A stretch of 32,092 bases of DNA from Flavobacterium sp. A45 (GCF_002001005.1 NZ_MUNX01000066.1:1-32092); one strand, 5' to 3'. Shown: positions 22,649 to 32,025, counted from the stretch's first letter. Made by a program: numbers and translations. The notes: generated from the sequence alone by a model not told the origin.

Positions 22649-22678
22649 TGCCATTGTTATTGAAATTGTTATTGCTAT
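22649..22678 (+). repeat. Hexamer array, consensus TGNNAT
   Basis: Five 6-base units in phase (TGCCAT, TGTTAT, TGAAAT and so on) lie between the GGT stop and the start of the alkylation-repair gene. A longer frame reads through them from ATG 22648, but the hydrophobic residues it gives come from the repeat, so it is not taken as coding. Confidence 0.45.
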
Positions 22679-22692
22679 TTATTTTTTGTTCT

Positions 22693-23361
22693 ATGAATTT
22701 TATTCCTTCTTTAGAAAAAGCATTCCAAGAAAACAGCAATGCTGAAAATGCAGTTGCTATGTCAAAATATATGAAAAATAATTTTGACTTTTTTGGAATA
22801 AAAACTGATGAAAGAAGGCTGATTTTTAAAACTATTTGGGCAGAAAACCAAAAAGAAGTTTCAGAGAATCCAAGAGAAATAACAATGCTTTTATATTCAA
22901 AAAAAGAGCGGGAACTACATTATTGCGCTTTGGAGATTTTGATAAAAAAGCTAAAAAACAATTATATAAAAGAAGACATTCAGCTTATCGAAAAACTCAT
23001 AATCAGCAACTCCTGGTGGGACAGCGTTGATGTTATTGCCAAATTTATTTTGGGCGACTATCTGAGACAACTCCCTTTAGAAACAGATGCTGTCATTAGT
23101 CGATTTTCAAATTCCGAGAATATGTGGCTTAATAGAAGTGCCATTCTTTTTCAACTTGGTTATAAAGAAAAAACCAATTTTGACTTACTAAAATTAGTTT
23201 GCAAGAAACACAGAACATCGACTGAATTTTTTATTCAAAAAGCCATTGGCTGGGCGTTGCGGGAATATGCCAAAACAAATCCCGAAGCGGTTCGGGATTT
23301 TGTGTTCAATGCTGATTTAAAAAAATTAAGTAGAAAAGAAGCCTTAAAAAACATAAAATAA
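22693..23361 (+). CDS. AlkD-like DNA alkylation repair protein
   Basis: The 222-aa protein is made of HEAT-like helical repeats and matches the AlkC/AlkD DNA glycosylase family. Family segments are VAMSKYMKNNFDFFGIKT, SWWDSVDVIAKFILG, NMWLNRSAILFQL and FFIQKAIGWALREYAKTNP. AlkD removes positively charged alkylated bases such as 3-methyladenine and 7-methylguanine without flipping the base. The start chosen is ATG 22693 (MNFIPSLEKAF), because the upstream extension is translated repeat. A short hairpin followed by Ts (23398-23418) may end the transcript. Confidence 0.85.
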   Translation: MNFIPSLEKAFQENSNAENAVAMSKYMKNNFDFFGIKTDERRLIFKTIWAENQKEVSENPREITMLLYSKKERELHYCALEILIKKLKNNYIKEDIQLIEKLIISNSWWDSVDVIAKFILGDYLRQLPLETDAVISRFSNSENMWLNRSAILFQLGYKEKTNFDLLKLVCKKHRTSTEFFIQKAIGWALREYAKTNPEAVRDFVFNADLKKLSRKEALKNIK

Positions 23362-23397
23362 TGAGGAGGAGTTATTTTACAGAATAAGCAATGTCTT

Positions 23398-23418
23398 GGT
23401 GGAATAATTCACCTTTTT
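23398..23418 (+). terminator. Possible weak terminator after the AlkD-like gene
   Basis: A 6-bp stem GGTGGA/TTCACC with one G-U pair and loop ATAA is followed by five Ts, 37 bases after the stop codon. The stem is short, so confidence is low. Confidence 0.35.
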
Positions 23419-23432
23419 AAAGCTAAAAACCT

Positions 23433-23440
23433 TATTTTTG
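23433..23440 (+). promoter_or_regulatory. Putative -7 box for the ClC gene
   Basis: TATTTTTG matches TAnnTTTG, 25 bases before the ATG at 23465. No TTG is visible at normal spacing. Confidence 0.4.
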
Positions 23441-23464
23441 TGATAAACCAACTTTAGAGTAACA

Positions 23465-25258
23465 ATGTTTAGAAAGTTTTTTTCAAAAATAGAAATGCTG
23501 CTTGCTTTATCGCAATCGGTTTTAACGCCCAAGCAATTTATCTTTTTATCAAGTGTTTTAGTTGGAATATCATCTGCTATAGCGGTAATCATACTAAAAA
23601 CATTTGCGCATTGGGTTTTTATATTTGCAACGTATGTAACCGTACATACCAACTTTCTAAAAGTGGGGCTTCTTAAAATAATGCTGCCAGTTATTGGTAT
23701 TATGCTTACTGTATTTGTTGTAAAGCGATTTTTAGGAGGAGCTATCGAAAAAGGCACATCACAAATCTTATATGCTGTTGCAAAGAAAGCGAGCATTATT
23801 CCTAGAAAGCAAATGTATGCCCAAATTGTTACCAGCTCGCTTACGGTAGGACTGGGAGGTTCTGCTGGTCTTGAAAGCCCAATCGTGATTACAGGTGCAG
23901 CGTTTGGTTCTAATTATGCTCAAAAATATAAATTGCATTATAAGGACAGGACTTTACTGATAGGTTGTGGTGTTGCAGCCGGAATAGCAGCAGCTTTTAA
24001 TGCTCCAATTGCGGGAGTGTTGTTTGCAGTAGAAGTTTTATTGGTAGATGTCAGTATTGCAGCATTTACACCAATTATGATAGCAGCTGCAACTGGAGCT
24101 TTAGTTTCTGCAATTGCTCTTGATGAAACTATTTTATTAAATTTTTCAACTAAACAGACCTTTGATTATCACAATATTCCTTATTATATATTTCTTGGTA
24201 TATTTACAGGGTTAGTAGCTGTCTTTTACGCTCGTAATTTTCAAAGAACGGAGCATTTTTTCAGTCATATCAGATTTTCTCCTTATAAAAAAGCACTTTT
24301 TGGAGCATCTATTTTAGCTCTTTTGATCTTTATTTTCCCAACTCTTTTTGGGGAAGGATATGAAAGTATTAGAACACTAGCCGATAAAGACCCGAGTGAA
24401 TTACTAGAAAACACACTTTTTAGAGAATTTAGAAATAATAGTTGGGCATTATTAGCTTTTGTAGGGTGTTCATTTATGCTAAAGGCCTTTGCTACAGGAA
24501 TCACTTTGGGAAGCGGTGGAAATGGAGGGAATTTTGCTCCATCCCTATTTTTGGGTTCTTATGTTGGTTTTTTCTTTTCAAAATTATTGAATTTAACGGG
24601 CTTAACCCATTTGCCAATCGGTAATTTTACAATGGTTGGAATGGCAGGTATTTTGAGCGGATTGTTTCATGCTCCAATGACGGCTATATTCTTAATTGCC
24701 GAAATTACGGGTGGTTATGGGCTAATGATTCCGTTAATGATTGTGTCTTCTATCAGTTTTGCAATTTCTAAAAGATTTGAAAAACATTCTTTGGATGTTA
24801 AGGGTCTAGCTAAAAAAGGACATGCCTTTACCAGTAATAAAGATTCTAACGTACTTTCGACATTGGACACAAATTCAATTATTCATACGGATTATTTGAA
24901 ACTGTCACCGGACGAAAATCTAGAAAAATTAGTTGATTTAATATCCCATTCCAATCAGGTTATTTTCCCGGTGGTTTCAAAAGAAAACCACTTATTAGGA
25001 ATTGTCCATTTTAATGATATTCGAGAAATTATTTTCAATCCATATAGAGTGAAATATACTTTTATTAAAGAAATAATGGTTCAGCCCGTTGCTATTGTCC
25101 ATCCTTCAAATAGCATGGAAATTGTCATGGACAAATTTGAATCTTCCAAAAAAGCATTTCTTCCTGTAATTCGTGATGATAAATATTATGGTTTTATATC
25201 AAAATCGGAAGCTTTAGAAGCTTATAGAACTAAGTTAAAATCTATGACGATCGAATAA
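23465..25258 (+). CDS. ClC-family chloride channel/transporter with two CBS domains
   Basis: The 597-aa membrane protein has the ClC core at about 25-435 and a pair of CBS domains at about 470-590. The gating glutamate is Glu137 in GSAGLESP (the GxExP motif), and the GxFxP motif is GNFAP in GSGGNGGNFAPSLFLG. The first selectivity motif, GSGIP in E. coli ClC, is not recognisable: the matching place near residues 95-100 reads EKGTSQ. CBS pairs bind adenine nucleotides and regulate transport. Whether the protein is a channel or a chloride/proton exchanger cannot be told. It has its own -7 box and is followed by uvrA after 86 bases. Confidence 0.88.
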   Translation: MFRKFFSKIEMLLALSQSVLTPKQFIFLSSVLVGISSAIAVIILKTFAHWVFIFATYVTVHTNFLKVGLLKIMLPVIGIMLTVFVVKRFLGGAIEKGTSQILYAVAKKASIIPRKQMYAQIVTSSLTVGLGGSAGLESPIVITGAAFGSNYAQKYKLHYKDRTLLIGCGVAAGIAAAFNAPIAGVLFAVEVLLVDVSIAAFTPIMIAAATGALVSAIALDETILLNFSTKQTFDYHNIPYYIFLGIFTGLVAVFYARNFQRTEHFFSHIRFSPYKKALFGASILALLIFIFPTLFGEGYESIRTLADKDPSELLENTLFREFRNNSWALLAFVGCSFMLKAFATGITLGSGGNGGNFAPSLFLGSYVGFFFSKLLNLTGLTHLPIGNFTMVGMAGILSGLFHAPMTAIFLIAEITGGYGLMIPLMIVSSISFAISKRFEKHSLDVKGLAKKGHAFTSNKDSNVLSTLDTNSIIHTDYLKLSPDENLEKLVDLISHSNQVIFPVVSKENHLLGIVHFNDIREIIFNPYRVKYTFIKEIMVQPVAIVHPSNSMEIVMDKFESSKKAFLPVIRDDKYYGFISKSEALEAYRTKLKSMTIE

Positions 25259-25320
25259 AATTAAATATCATTTTAACACAATCTTCCATAGTGTTCTATC
25301 AAAAGAATCAATCAAAATGG

Positions 25321-25328
25321 TAACTTTG
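25321..25328 (+). promoter_or_regulatory. -7 box for uvrA
   Basis: TAACTTTG is an exact TAnnTTTG match 16 bases before the ATG at 25345. I find no LexA-type operator in the 86-base gap, though the flavobacterial SOS box is not well enough known to exclude one. Confidence 0.5.
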
Positions 25329-25344
25329 CTTTTTTGCAAAAATT

Positions 25345-28176
25345 ATGCTAGATACAGACAATACGATTGAAGTTCAAGGTGCACGCGTTCACAATCTGAA
25401 AAATATAGATGTTTCCATTCCTAGAGAAAAACTGGTAGTCATTACAGGTCTTTCGGGATCTGGTAAATCCTCATTGGCATTTGATACTATTTATGCCGAA
25501 GGACAACGCCGTTATGTAGAAACCTTTTCGGCTTATGCGAGGCAATTCTTGGGAGGATTGGAACGTCCTGATGTCGATAAAATTGACGGACTCTCTCCTG
25601 TTATCGCCATCGAACAAAAAACGACTAGCAAAAGTCCACGTTCTACTGTTGGGACCATAACCGAAATTTACGATTTCCTCCGTTTGCTTTATGCGCGTGG
25701 CGCCGATGCTTACAGTTATAACACTGGAGAAAAAATGGTCTCCTACTCTGATGATCAAATCAAGGAACTAATCATTCAGGATTTTACTGGAAAACGAATC
25801 AATATACTCGCGCCGGTTATTAGAGCAAGAAAAGGACATTATGCGGAGCTTTTTCAGCAAATAACCAAACAAGGATTTTTGAAGGTTCGTGTTAATGGAG
25901 ATATTTTGGACTTGGTTTCTGGGATGAAATTAGATCGTTACAAAACCCACGATATCGAAATTGTTGTTGACAGAATGGTAATCGAAGATACTCCTGACAA
26001 CGAAAAACGTCTATCCGAAAGTATCAACACTGCCATGCATCACGGAGAAAATGTATTGATGGTTTTGGATCAAGATACAAATGAAGTTCGTTATTTCAGC
26101 AGGAATTTGATGTGTCCAACTACTGGAATATCATATCAAAATCCAGAGCCGAATTTATTTTCTTTCAACTCTCCAAAAGGAGCTTGTGATAATTGTAATG
26201 GTTTGGGAACTGTTAATCAAATCAATGTTGGCAAGATTATTCCAAACCCTAAATTATCGATCAAAGCTGGAGGATTTGCCCCTTTAGGCGAATACAAATC
26301 TTCTTGGATTTTTAAGCAATTAGAGATTATAGGTGAAAAATACGGCTTTAAATTGACTGATGCTATCGAAAAAATTCCTTCCGAAGCAATGGAAATGATT
26401 TTGAATGGAGGAAAAGAAAAGTTTACCATAAATTCCAAAGATTTAGGAGTTGCCCGCGACTACAAAATTGATTTTGAAGGCATTTCCCATTTCATAAAAA
26501 ACCAGCACGACGAAAGCGGTTCGACCAGCATTAAACGTTGGGCAAAGGAATTTATGGACGAGGTAAAATGCCCCGTTTGTGAAGGTTCTCGTTTAAAAAA
26601 AGAAGCCAATTATTTTAGAATCTATGAAAAAAGTATATCCGAGTTGTGCGATATGGACATTTCGGATTTGACGGCTTGGTTTTTGGATTTAGACCACCAT
26701 TTATCCGACAAACAAAAAAGAATAGCTACTGAAGTCATTAAGGAAATCAAAGACCGTTTGGCTTTCCTGATGAACGTCGGTTTAGATTATTTGGCTTTAA
26801 GCCGAAGTTCTAAATCTCTTTCCGGTGGTGAAGCACAGCGTATTCGTTTGGCTACACAAATTGGATCGCAATTGGTGGGCGTTCTTTATATTTTGGACGA
26901 ACCGAGTATTGGTTTGCACCAAAGAGACAACGACAAACTGATTCATTCGTTGGAACAGTTACGAGACATTGGGAATTCTGTAATCGTGGTGGAACACGAC
27001 AAAGACATGATTGAACGCGCCGATTATGTAATTGATATTGGTCCCAAAGCTGGAAAATATGGTGGTGAAATCATCAGCATTGGAACTCCTGCAGAGACTT
27101 TGGCATCGAATACGATTACGGCTCAATATTTAAACGGAAAAATGAAATTGGAAATTCCCGAAAAACGCCGTGAAGGCAATGGTAAATTTCTAAAATTGAC
27201 TGGAGCAACGGGAAATAATCTCAAAAATGTTTCAATTGATTTGCCTTTGGGCAAAATGATTTGTGTTACAGGAGTTTCGGGAAGTGGAAAATCGACATTG
27301 ATCAATGAGACCCTCTACCCTATTTTGAATTCCTATTATTTTAATGGCGTTAAAATTCCGAAACCGTATAAAAAAATAGAAGGTCTGGAACATATCGATA
27401 AAGTAATCGATATTGACCAAAGCCCGATTGGACGAACGCCCCGTTCGAATCCAGCAACATATACCGAAGTTTTTAGCGAAATACGAAACTTGTTTACGAT
27501 GACTTCCGAGAGTATGATTCGGGGGTATAAAGCGGGACGTTTCAGCTTCAATGTCAAAGGCGGACGTTGTGAAACCTGTGAAGGTTCCGGAGTTCGCACC
27601 ATTGAAATGAACTTTTTGCCCGATGTGTATGTAGAATGCGAGACTTGTCAAGGGAAGCGTTTTAACAGAGAAACATTGGAGATTCGTTATAAAGGAAAAT
27701 CCATTTCGGATGTGCTGAATATGACGGTAGATGAAGCGGTTCCTTTCTTTGAAAACATACCAAAAATTTATCGAAAAGTAAAAACGATTCAGGATGTTGG
27801 TTTGGGGTATATTACTCTTGGACAACAAAGCACTACACTTTCTGGTGGAGAAGCACAACGTATCAAACTAGCAGGAGAATTATCTAAAAAAGATACTGGA
27901 AATACATTTTACATTCTTGACGAACCAACAACAGGTTTGCATTTTGAAGATATTCGGGTACTTATGGATGTGATTAATAAACTGGTTGACAAAGGAAATA
28001 CCATCTTGATTATTGAGCATAATATGGATGTTATTAAACTAGCAGATTACATCATAGATATTGGTCCAGAAGGAGGAAAAGGAGGCGGACAGCTTGTTGC
28101 CAAAGGAACACCAGAGGAAATTGTAAAAAATAAAAAAAGCTATACAGCACAGTTTTTGAAAAAAGAGTTATCTTAG
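25345..28176 (+). CDS. uvrA: Excinuclease ABC subunit A
   Basis: The 943-aa protein is full-length UvrA, the damage-sensing ATPase of nucleotide excision repair that loads UvrB. It has two ABC halves. The first Walker A is GLSGSGKS (35-42) with signature SLSGGEAQRIRLA and Walker B LYILDEPS. The second has GVSGSGKS and TLSGGEAQRIKLA with FYILDEPT. Cys pairs mark the zinc modules: CDNCNGLG and CPVC in the first half, and CETCEGSG with CETCQGKR in the second. The UvrB-interaction region QFLGGLERPDVDKIDGLSP is present. All parts look intact. Confidence 0.98.
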   Translation: MLDTDNTIEVQGARVHNLKNIDVSIPREKLVVITGLSGSGKSSLAFDTIYAEGQRRYVETFSAYARQFLGGLERPDVDKIDGLSPVIAIEQKTTSKSPRSTVGTITEIYDFLRLLYARGADAYSYNTGEKMVSYSDDQIKELIIQDFTGKRINILAPVIRARKGHYAELFQQITKQGFLKVRVNGDILDLVSGMKLDRYKTHDIEIVVDRMVIEDTPDNEKRLSESINTAMHHGENVLMVLDQDTNEVRYFSRNLMCPTTGISYQNPEPNLFSFNSPKGACDNCNGLGTVNQINVGKIIPNPKLSIKAGGFAPLGEYKSSWIFKQLEIIGEKYGFKLTDAIEKIPSEAMEMILNGGKEKFTINSKDLGVARDYKIDFEGISHFIKNQHDESGSTSIKRWAKEFMDEVKCPVCEGSRLKKEANYFRIYEKSISELCDMDISDLTAWFLDLDHHLSDKQKRIATEVIKEIKDRLAFLMNVGLDYLALSRSSKSLSGGEAQRIRLATQIGSQLVGVLYILDEPSIGLHQRDNDKLIHSLEQLRDIGNSVIVVEHDKDMIERADYVIDIGPKAGKYGGEIISIGTPAETLASNTITAQYLNGKMKLEIPEKRREGNGKFLKLTGATGNNLKNVSIDLPLGKMICVTGVSGSGKSTLINETLYPILNSYYFNGVKIPKPYKKIEGLEHIDKVIDIDQSPIGRTPRSNPATYTEVFSEIRNLFTMTSESMIRGYKAGRFSFNVKGGRCETCEGSGVRTIEMNFLPDVYVECETCQGKRFNRETLEIRYKGKSISDVLNMTVDEAVPFFENIPKIYRKVKTIQDVGLGYITLGQQSTTLSGGEAQRIKLAGELSKKDTGNTFYILDEPTTGLHFEDIRVLMDVINKLVDKGNTILIIEHNMDVIKLADYIIDIGPEGGKGGGQLVAKGTPEEIVKNKKSYTAQFLKKELS

Positions 28177-28224
28177 ATTAACATCTTCAACAAAGATAAA
28201 AACTAAATTAAAAACAGATGCCCT

Positions 28225-28303
28225 AGCCCGATAGCAGTGAAATCCTTTTGTTTTGTTCCTTTAACAAAACAAAAGATTGCAACGAATAGCGGGAAATAGC
28301 TCC
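28225..28303. repeat. Frame-and-core hairpin repeat, copy B
   Basis: The words AGCCCGAT and AGCGGGA bracket the element. Inside, GTGAAATCC leads into a perfect 13-bp stem (28245-28257 with 28263-28275, left arm CTTTTGTTTTGTT) and then AGATTGCAACG. The flanks match copy A at 2818-2934, while the stem core beyond CTTTTG is different. It lies between the uvrA stop and the LOG-family start. Confidence 0.7.
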
Positions 28304-28327
28304 AAAAAAAATATACTAAAAAAAAAT

Positions 28328-29056
28328 ATGAGATTAGAAGATTTTGACAACGATGAAGACAAAGTAATTCAAGATAGTTTAAAGCAAAAAACTTGGAACG
28401 AAATAAGATCCAATGACAGTTGGGGAATTTTTAAAATCATGTCCGAATTTGTAAACGGATATGATGCCATGGGTCGTATTGGTCCTTGCGTAACTATTTT
28501 TGGTTCGGCTAGGATAAAACCAGAGGATCATTACTATCAGCTGGCTGAAAAAATTGCTTTCAAAATTAGTAAAGCGGGTTATGGCGTGATTACAGGCGGC
28601 GGTCCCGGAATTATGGAAGCGGGTAATAAAGGTGCACATTTGGGAGGCGGAACCTCGGTAGGACTGAATATTGAATTACCTTTTGAACAGCATTTTAATC
28701 CATATATAGACAGAGATAAAAACCTGAATTTTGATTATTTCTTTGTTAGAAAAGTAATGTTTGTGAAATATTCACAAGGATTTGTGGTTATGCCTGGGGG
28801 GTTTGGTACTATGGACGAATTATTTGAAGCTATTACCTTAATCCAAACTAAAAAGATTGGCAAATTCCCGATTATACTAGTTGGTACCAAGTTTTGGTCT
28901 GGTTTGATTGATTGGATAAAAGAAGTATTGGTAGAAAGAGAACATACGATAAGCCCGGAAGATTTGAACTTATTTAAACTAGTCGATACTGAAGACGAAG
29001 TAGTTGATGTTTTGGATAAGTTTTATAAGAAATACGATTTGAGTCCAAATTTTTAA
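28328..29056 (+). CDS. LOG-family (TIGR00730) nucleotide phosphoribohydrolase
   Basis: The 242-aa protein has a Rossmann-like lysine-decarboxylase-fold domain with both LOG signatures, GGGPGIMEA (90-98) and PGGFGTMDE (156-164), plus the Arg/Lys pair in FVRKVMF. LOG proteins cleave nucleoside 5'-monophosphates, giving a free base and ribose-5-phosphate. Some make cytokinins, but many bacterial members have housekeeping nucleotide roles. The start is taken at ATG 28328. A longer frame from 28277 would be translated from the hairpin repeat and is rejected. An N-terminal acidic helix (RLEDFDNDEDKVIQDSL) precedes the core, as in many Bacteroidota members. A strong terminator follows. Confidence 0.85.
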   Translation: MRLEDFDNDEDKVIQDSLKQKTWNEIRSNDSWGIFKIMSEFVNGYDAMGRIGPCVTIFGSARIKPEDHYYQLAEKIAFKISKAGYGVITGGGPGIMEAGNKGAHLGGGTSVGLNIELPFEQHFNPYIDRDKNLNFDYFFVRKVMFVKYSQGFVVMPGGFGTMDELFEAITLIQTKKIGKFPIILVGTKFWSGLIDWIKEVLVEREHTISPEDLNLFKLVDTEDEVVDVLDKFYKKYDLSPNF

Positions 29057-29092
29057 CACAAAAGAGCCGTTTTAAAAACGGCTCTTTTCATT
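29057..29092 (+). terminator. Intrinsic terminator of the LOG-family gene
   Basis: AAAAGAGCCGTTTT (29060-29073) pairs with the following AAAACGGCTCTTTT (29075-29088) around a one-base centre, so the real loop is larger. It begins a few bases after the stop codon. Confidence 0.85.
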
Positions 29093-29196
29093 TGACGTGT
29101 TTTGATGTATTTTGACTATTTAATACTGAACTTTTCTTAATTTTTTGTAAATTGTATTAGTTTTATTCTTTTTTAGAAACTTATATATTCCCCAGA

Positions 29197-32025
29197 TTGA
29201 AAACTCAAGGTAAAATCATCCTATTCTTAATTGTTTTGTTGGTTTTCCACAAACAATATGCACAGCATCACTCCAAAATGACTGTGACTGTGAATATGAA
29301 TTCAAATACCCTGACAGTTGACCAAGAAATTACCTTTTACAACCAAACGAATGATACTTTAACTTCTATTGTACTAAATGACTGGAACAATGCTTTTTCA
29401 GAAAGAAACAGTCCTTTAGGAAAACGTTTTTCGGATGAATTTTACAATAAATTTCATATGGCGTCTGTAGATGAACGTGGCGGCACTATTAATCTAATTA
29501 TTGAGGATAAAAATAAAAATTTTTTTGCATGGGAAAGAACTGAAAAAAATCCTGATTATATCAAGGTAATTTTACATCAAATGTTGGTTCCAAAACAAAA
29601 GTTAGTATTGCATCTTACTTATGTTTCCAAGATTCCAAGTAACAAATTTACCAAGTACGGTCATTTTGAAAAATATGGCATGCATCTCAAAAACTGGTTC
29701 CTTACTCCTGCCCGTTATGAGAATCATCAATTTATAAAATACAGTAACGAAAACCTAGACGATATTGCCAATGGAGTTTCGGATTTTGATATTGAATTGA
29801 AAATTCCCAATAAAAATGGAATTACTTCGGATTTGATCATTTCTAATTTAGCGCAAACTGAATCTGAAACCCAAGTAAATCTTACTGGTAAAAACAGAAC
29901 CGATTTTGATCTTATTATTGAAAAAGAGTCCAGTTACAGAAGTTATAAAATTGGTGATTTGGAAGTCATAACCAACTTAAGTTCAGGAAGATTTGAAGAC
30001 TCGTTGAAAACATCAATTATAAAACGAGTGGTTGACTTTACTAACACTCAAATTGGGCAATATCCATTTGATAAAATCATCATTTCGGAAGCAGATTACG
30101 ATAAGAATCCATTTTATGGACTAAATCAATTGCCTAAATTCATGCGGCCTTTCCATTCTGATTTTTTATTCGAAATAAAATTTTTAAAAACCTATTTGAA
30201 TAATTATCTCAAAAATAGTTTGCTGCTAGATTCCAGAAAAGACAATTGGATTTATGATGGAATTCAGATTTTTACAATGATGAATTATAATGATCAATAC
30301 CATCCCGAAAGCAAGATGATGGGATCGGCTTCCAAATATTTTCTGTTTAGAGGCTTCAAAATGGCACAAACGGATTTTAATGAACAATACAGCTATTACT
30401 ATATGTTTATGGCACGAAAAAATCTGGATCAACCACTTAACGCTCCAAAAAACTCATTAATTAAATACAATGTTCAAATTGCGAACAAATACAAAGCTGG
30501 CTTGAGTTTGCATTATCTAGACAACTACCTTGGTAATGATTTGGTCACTTCTGGAATTCAACAGTTTTACGACTTAAACAAGCAAGGGCAAACCAACAGA
30601 ATTGATTTTGAAAATATTTTAAAATCAAAGTCTTCTAAGAATATTGACTGGTTTTTTAAATACATTATCGATAGTAGAAAACCAATAGACTATAAATTTG
30701 GTGATTTTTCCAAAACAAATGACAGTATTACTTTTACAGTAAAAAATAAAGGAGTTCCATTGGTTCCAATGCCGGTATTTGGCATCAAAGACAAACAGAT
30801 TATTTTTAAAAAATGGCTTGATACCAATGAGATAGACACAACATTAACATTGGAGCGACAAAGCGTAGATAAGCTGGTGTTAAATTATAATAATGAAGTA
30901 CCCGAATTCAATTTGAGAAACAATTGGAAATCATTGAATTCGTTTTCACTAAATCGTCCATTGAAACTCACTTTCTTCCAGGATTTAGAAGATCCGCATC
31001 GTTCTCAATTATTTTATGTGCCTACCTTATTCTTTAATAAATATGATGGTTTTGCACCAGGAATCAGTTTTTACAATTACAGTTTCTTTGACAAACCTTT
31101 TATGTTTTCCCTTAACCCGATGTACTCCATCAATACCAAATCCGTTATAGGTAGCTCTTCATTTACAATAAATCAATATTTGAGAGAAGGCAGACTCTAC
31201 AATATTCGTTATGCGCTAAATGGTTCCTATTATCATTATGCTCCAGATGCCGCTTATTTAAAATTGTATCCTAGTTTGTCATTGTACTTTCGTGAACCAA
31301 GATATAGAGACAATAGAAAACAAGCCATATTTGTAAAATATAATATAATCTACAAAGAACCCACTGCCACTACCGTAATTGACAGCACAGACAACTACTC
31401 CATTTTGAACTTAAAGTATTCCAATGTAAAAACGGAAATTACGAGCCATGTCAAATTCCTGACCGATGTACAGTTATCGGGTTATTTTGGAAAAGTTTCA
31501 GCCGAAATGGAATATCGTAAGTTGTTTAATGACAACCGATATTTTAATGTAAGGGCATATATCGGAACTTTTTTATACAATACCAACAACACTCAGAATT
31601 ATAATTTCGGGGTTTCAAGAGTAAATGATTATTTGTTTGATTATCCTCTTTATGCACGATCAGACACAACCGGAATATTAAGTCAGCAATACATTATGGG
31701 ACAAGGAGGATTTAAGTCCTTTGTCAGCCCTCCACAATCCAATCAATGGCTTGCTACAACAAATTTGAGTTATAGCCTATTGTGGAATTGGGTGGATGCG
31801 TATGCCGATTTTGGTTTTGTAAAAAATAAAGGAATAAAAAACGAGTTTGTTTATGATAGTGGAATTCGGCTAAATTTAGTTCAAGATTACTTCGAATTAT
31901 TCTTTCCTGTATATTCTTCGAATGGATTTGAAGTTGCACAAAAAAATTATGGAGAAAAAATACGATTTATCTTCGTTTTTAACCCAAAATCATTAATTAA
32001 TCTTTTTACCCGAAAATGGTTTTAA
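29197..32025 (+). CDS. M1-peptidase-like domain fused to an outer-membrane barrel
   Basis: The 942-aa protein starts at TTG (29197). This start is preferred because it gives a complete signal peptide (KTQGKIILFLIVLLVF, ending QYAQ), whereas the next ATG (29278) would lose it. Residues about 25-480 resemble the M1/gluzincin aminopeptidase layout: an N-terminal beta domain, an FYGLNQLP segment at the GxMEN position, and a helical part. The zinc site looks dead: where HExxH is expected the sequence is FEIKF (325-329), and the NEG-like segment is YDGIQ (353-357). From about 590 the protein is rich in alternating aromatic strands (YVPTLFFNKYDGFAPGISFY) and ends KWF, as outer-membrane barrels do. 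A non-catalytic outer-membrane receptor or scaffold is inferred. It has no obvious operon partner. Confidence 0.6.
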   Translation: MKTQGKIILFLIVLLVFHKQYAQHHSKMTVTVNMNSNTLTVDQEITFYNQTNDTLTSIVLNDWNNAFSERNSPLGKRFSDEFYNKFHMASVDERGGTINLIIEDKNKNFFAWERTEKNPDYIKVILHQMLVPKQKLVLHLTYVSKIPSNKFTKYGHFEKYGMHLKNWFLTPARYENHQFIKYSNENLDDIANGVSDFDIELKIPNKNGITSDLIISNLAQTESETQVNLTGKNRTDFDLIIEKESSYRSYKIGDLEVITNLSSGRFEDSLKTSIIKRVVDFTNTQIGQYPFDKIIISEADYDKNPFYGLNQLPKFMRPFHSDFLFEIKFLKTYLNNYLKNSLLLDSRKDNWIYDGIQIFTMMNYNDQYHPESKMMGSASKYFLFRGFKMAQTDFNEQYSYYYMFMARKNLDQPLNAPKNSLIKYNVQIANKYKAGLSLHYLDNYLGNDLVTSGIQQFYDLNKQGQTNRIDFENILKSKSSKNIDWFFKYIIDSRKPIDYKFGDFSKTNDSITFTVKNKGVPLVPMPVFGIKDKQIIFKKWLDTNEIDTTLTLERQSVDKLVLNYNNEVPEFNLRNNWKSLNSFSLNRPLKLTFFQDLEDPHRSQLFYVPTLFFNKYDGFAPGISFYNYSFFDKPFMFSLNPMYSINTKSVIGSSSFTINQYLREGRLYNIRYALNGSYYHYAPDAAYLKLYPSLSLYFREPRYRDNRKQAIFVKYNIIYKEPTATTVIDSTDNYSILNLKYSNVKTEITSHVKFLTDVQLSGYFGKVSAEMEYRKLFNDNRYFNVRAYIGTFLYNTNNTQNYNFGVSRVNDYLFDYPLYARSDTTGILSQQYIMGQGGFKSFVSPPQSNQWLATTNLSYSLLWNWVDAYADFGFVKNKGIKNEFVYDSGIRLNLVQDYFELFFPVYSSNGFEVAQKNYGEKIRFIFVFNPKSLINLFTRKWF

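Noticed and set aside
22648..22692. Longer start for the AlkD-like gene
   Set aside because: The extra residues are a translation of the TGNNAT hexamer array. The family's N terminus aligns with ATG 22693.
27232..27858. 208-aa minus-strand open frame
   Set aside because: It lies wholly inside uvrA, on the opposite strand, with no promoter and low-complexity, non-family-like sequence. It is a shadow of a strongly conserved gene.
28277..28327. Longer start for the LOG-family gene
   Set aside because: It begins inside the hairpin repeat, and the added residues are Lys/Asn filler without family similarity.
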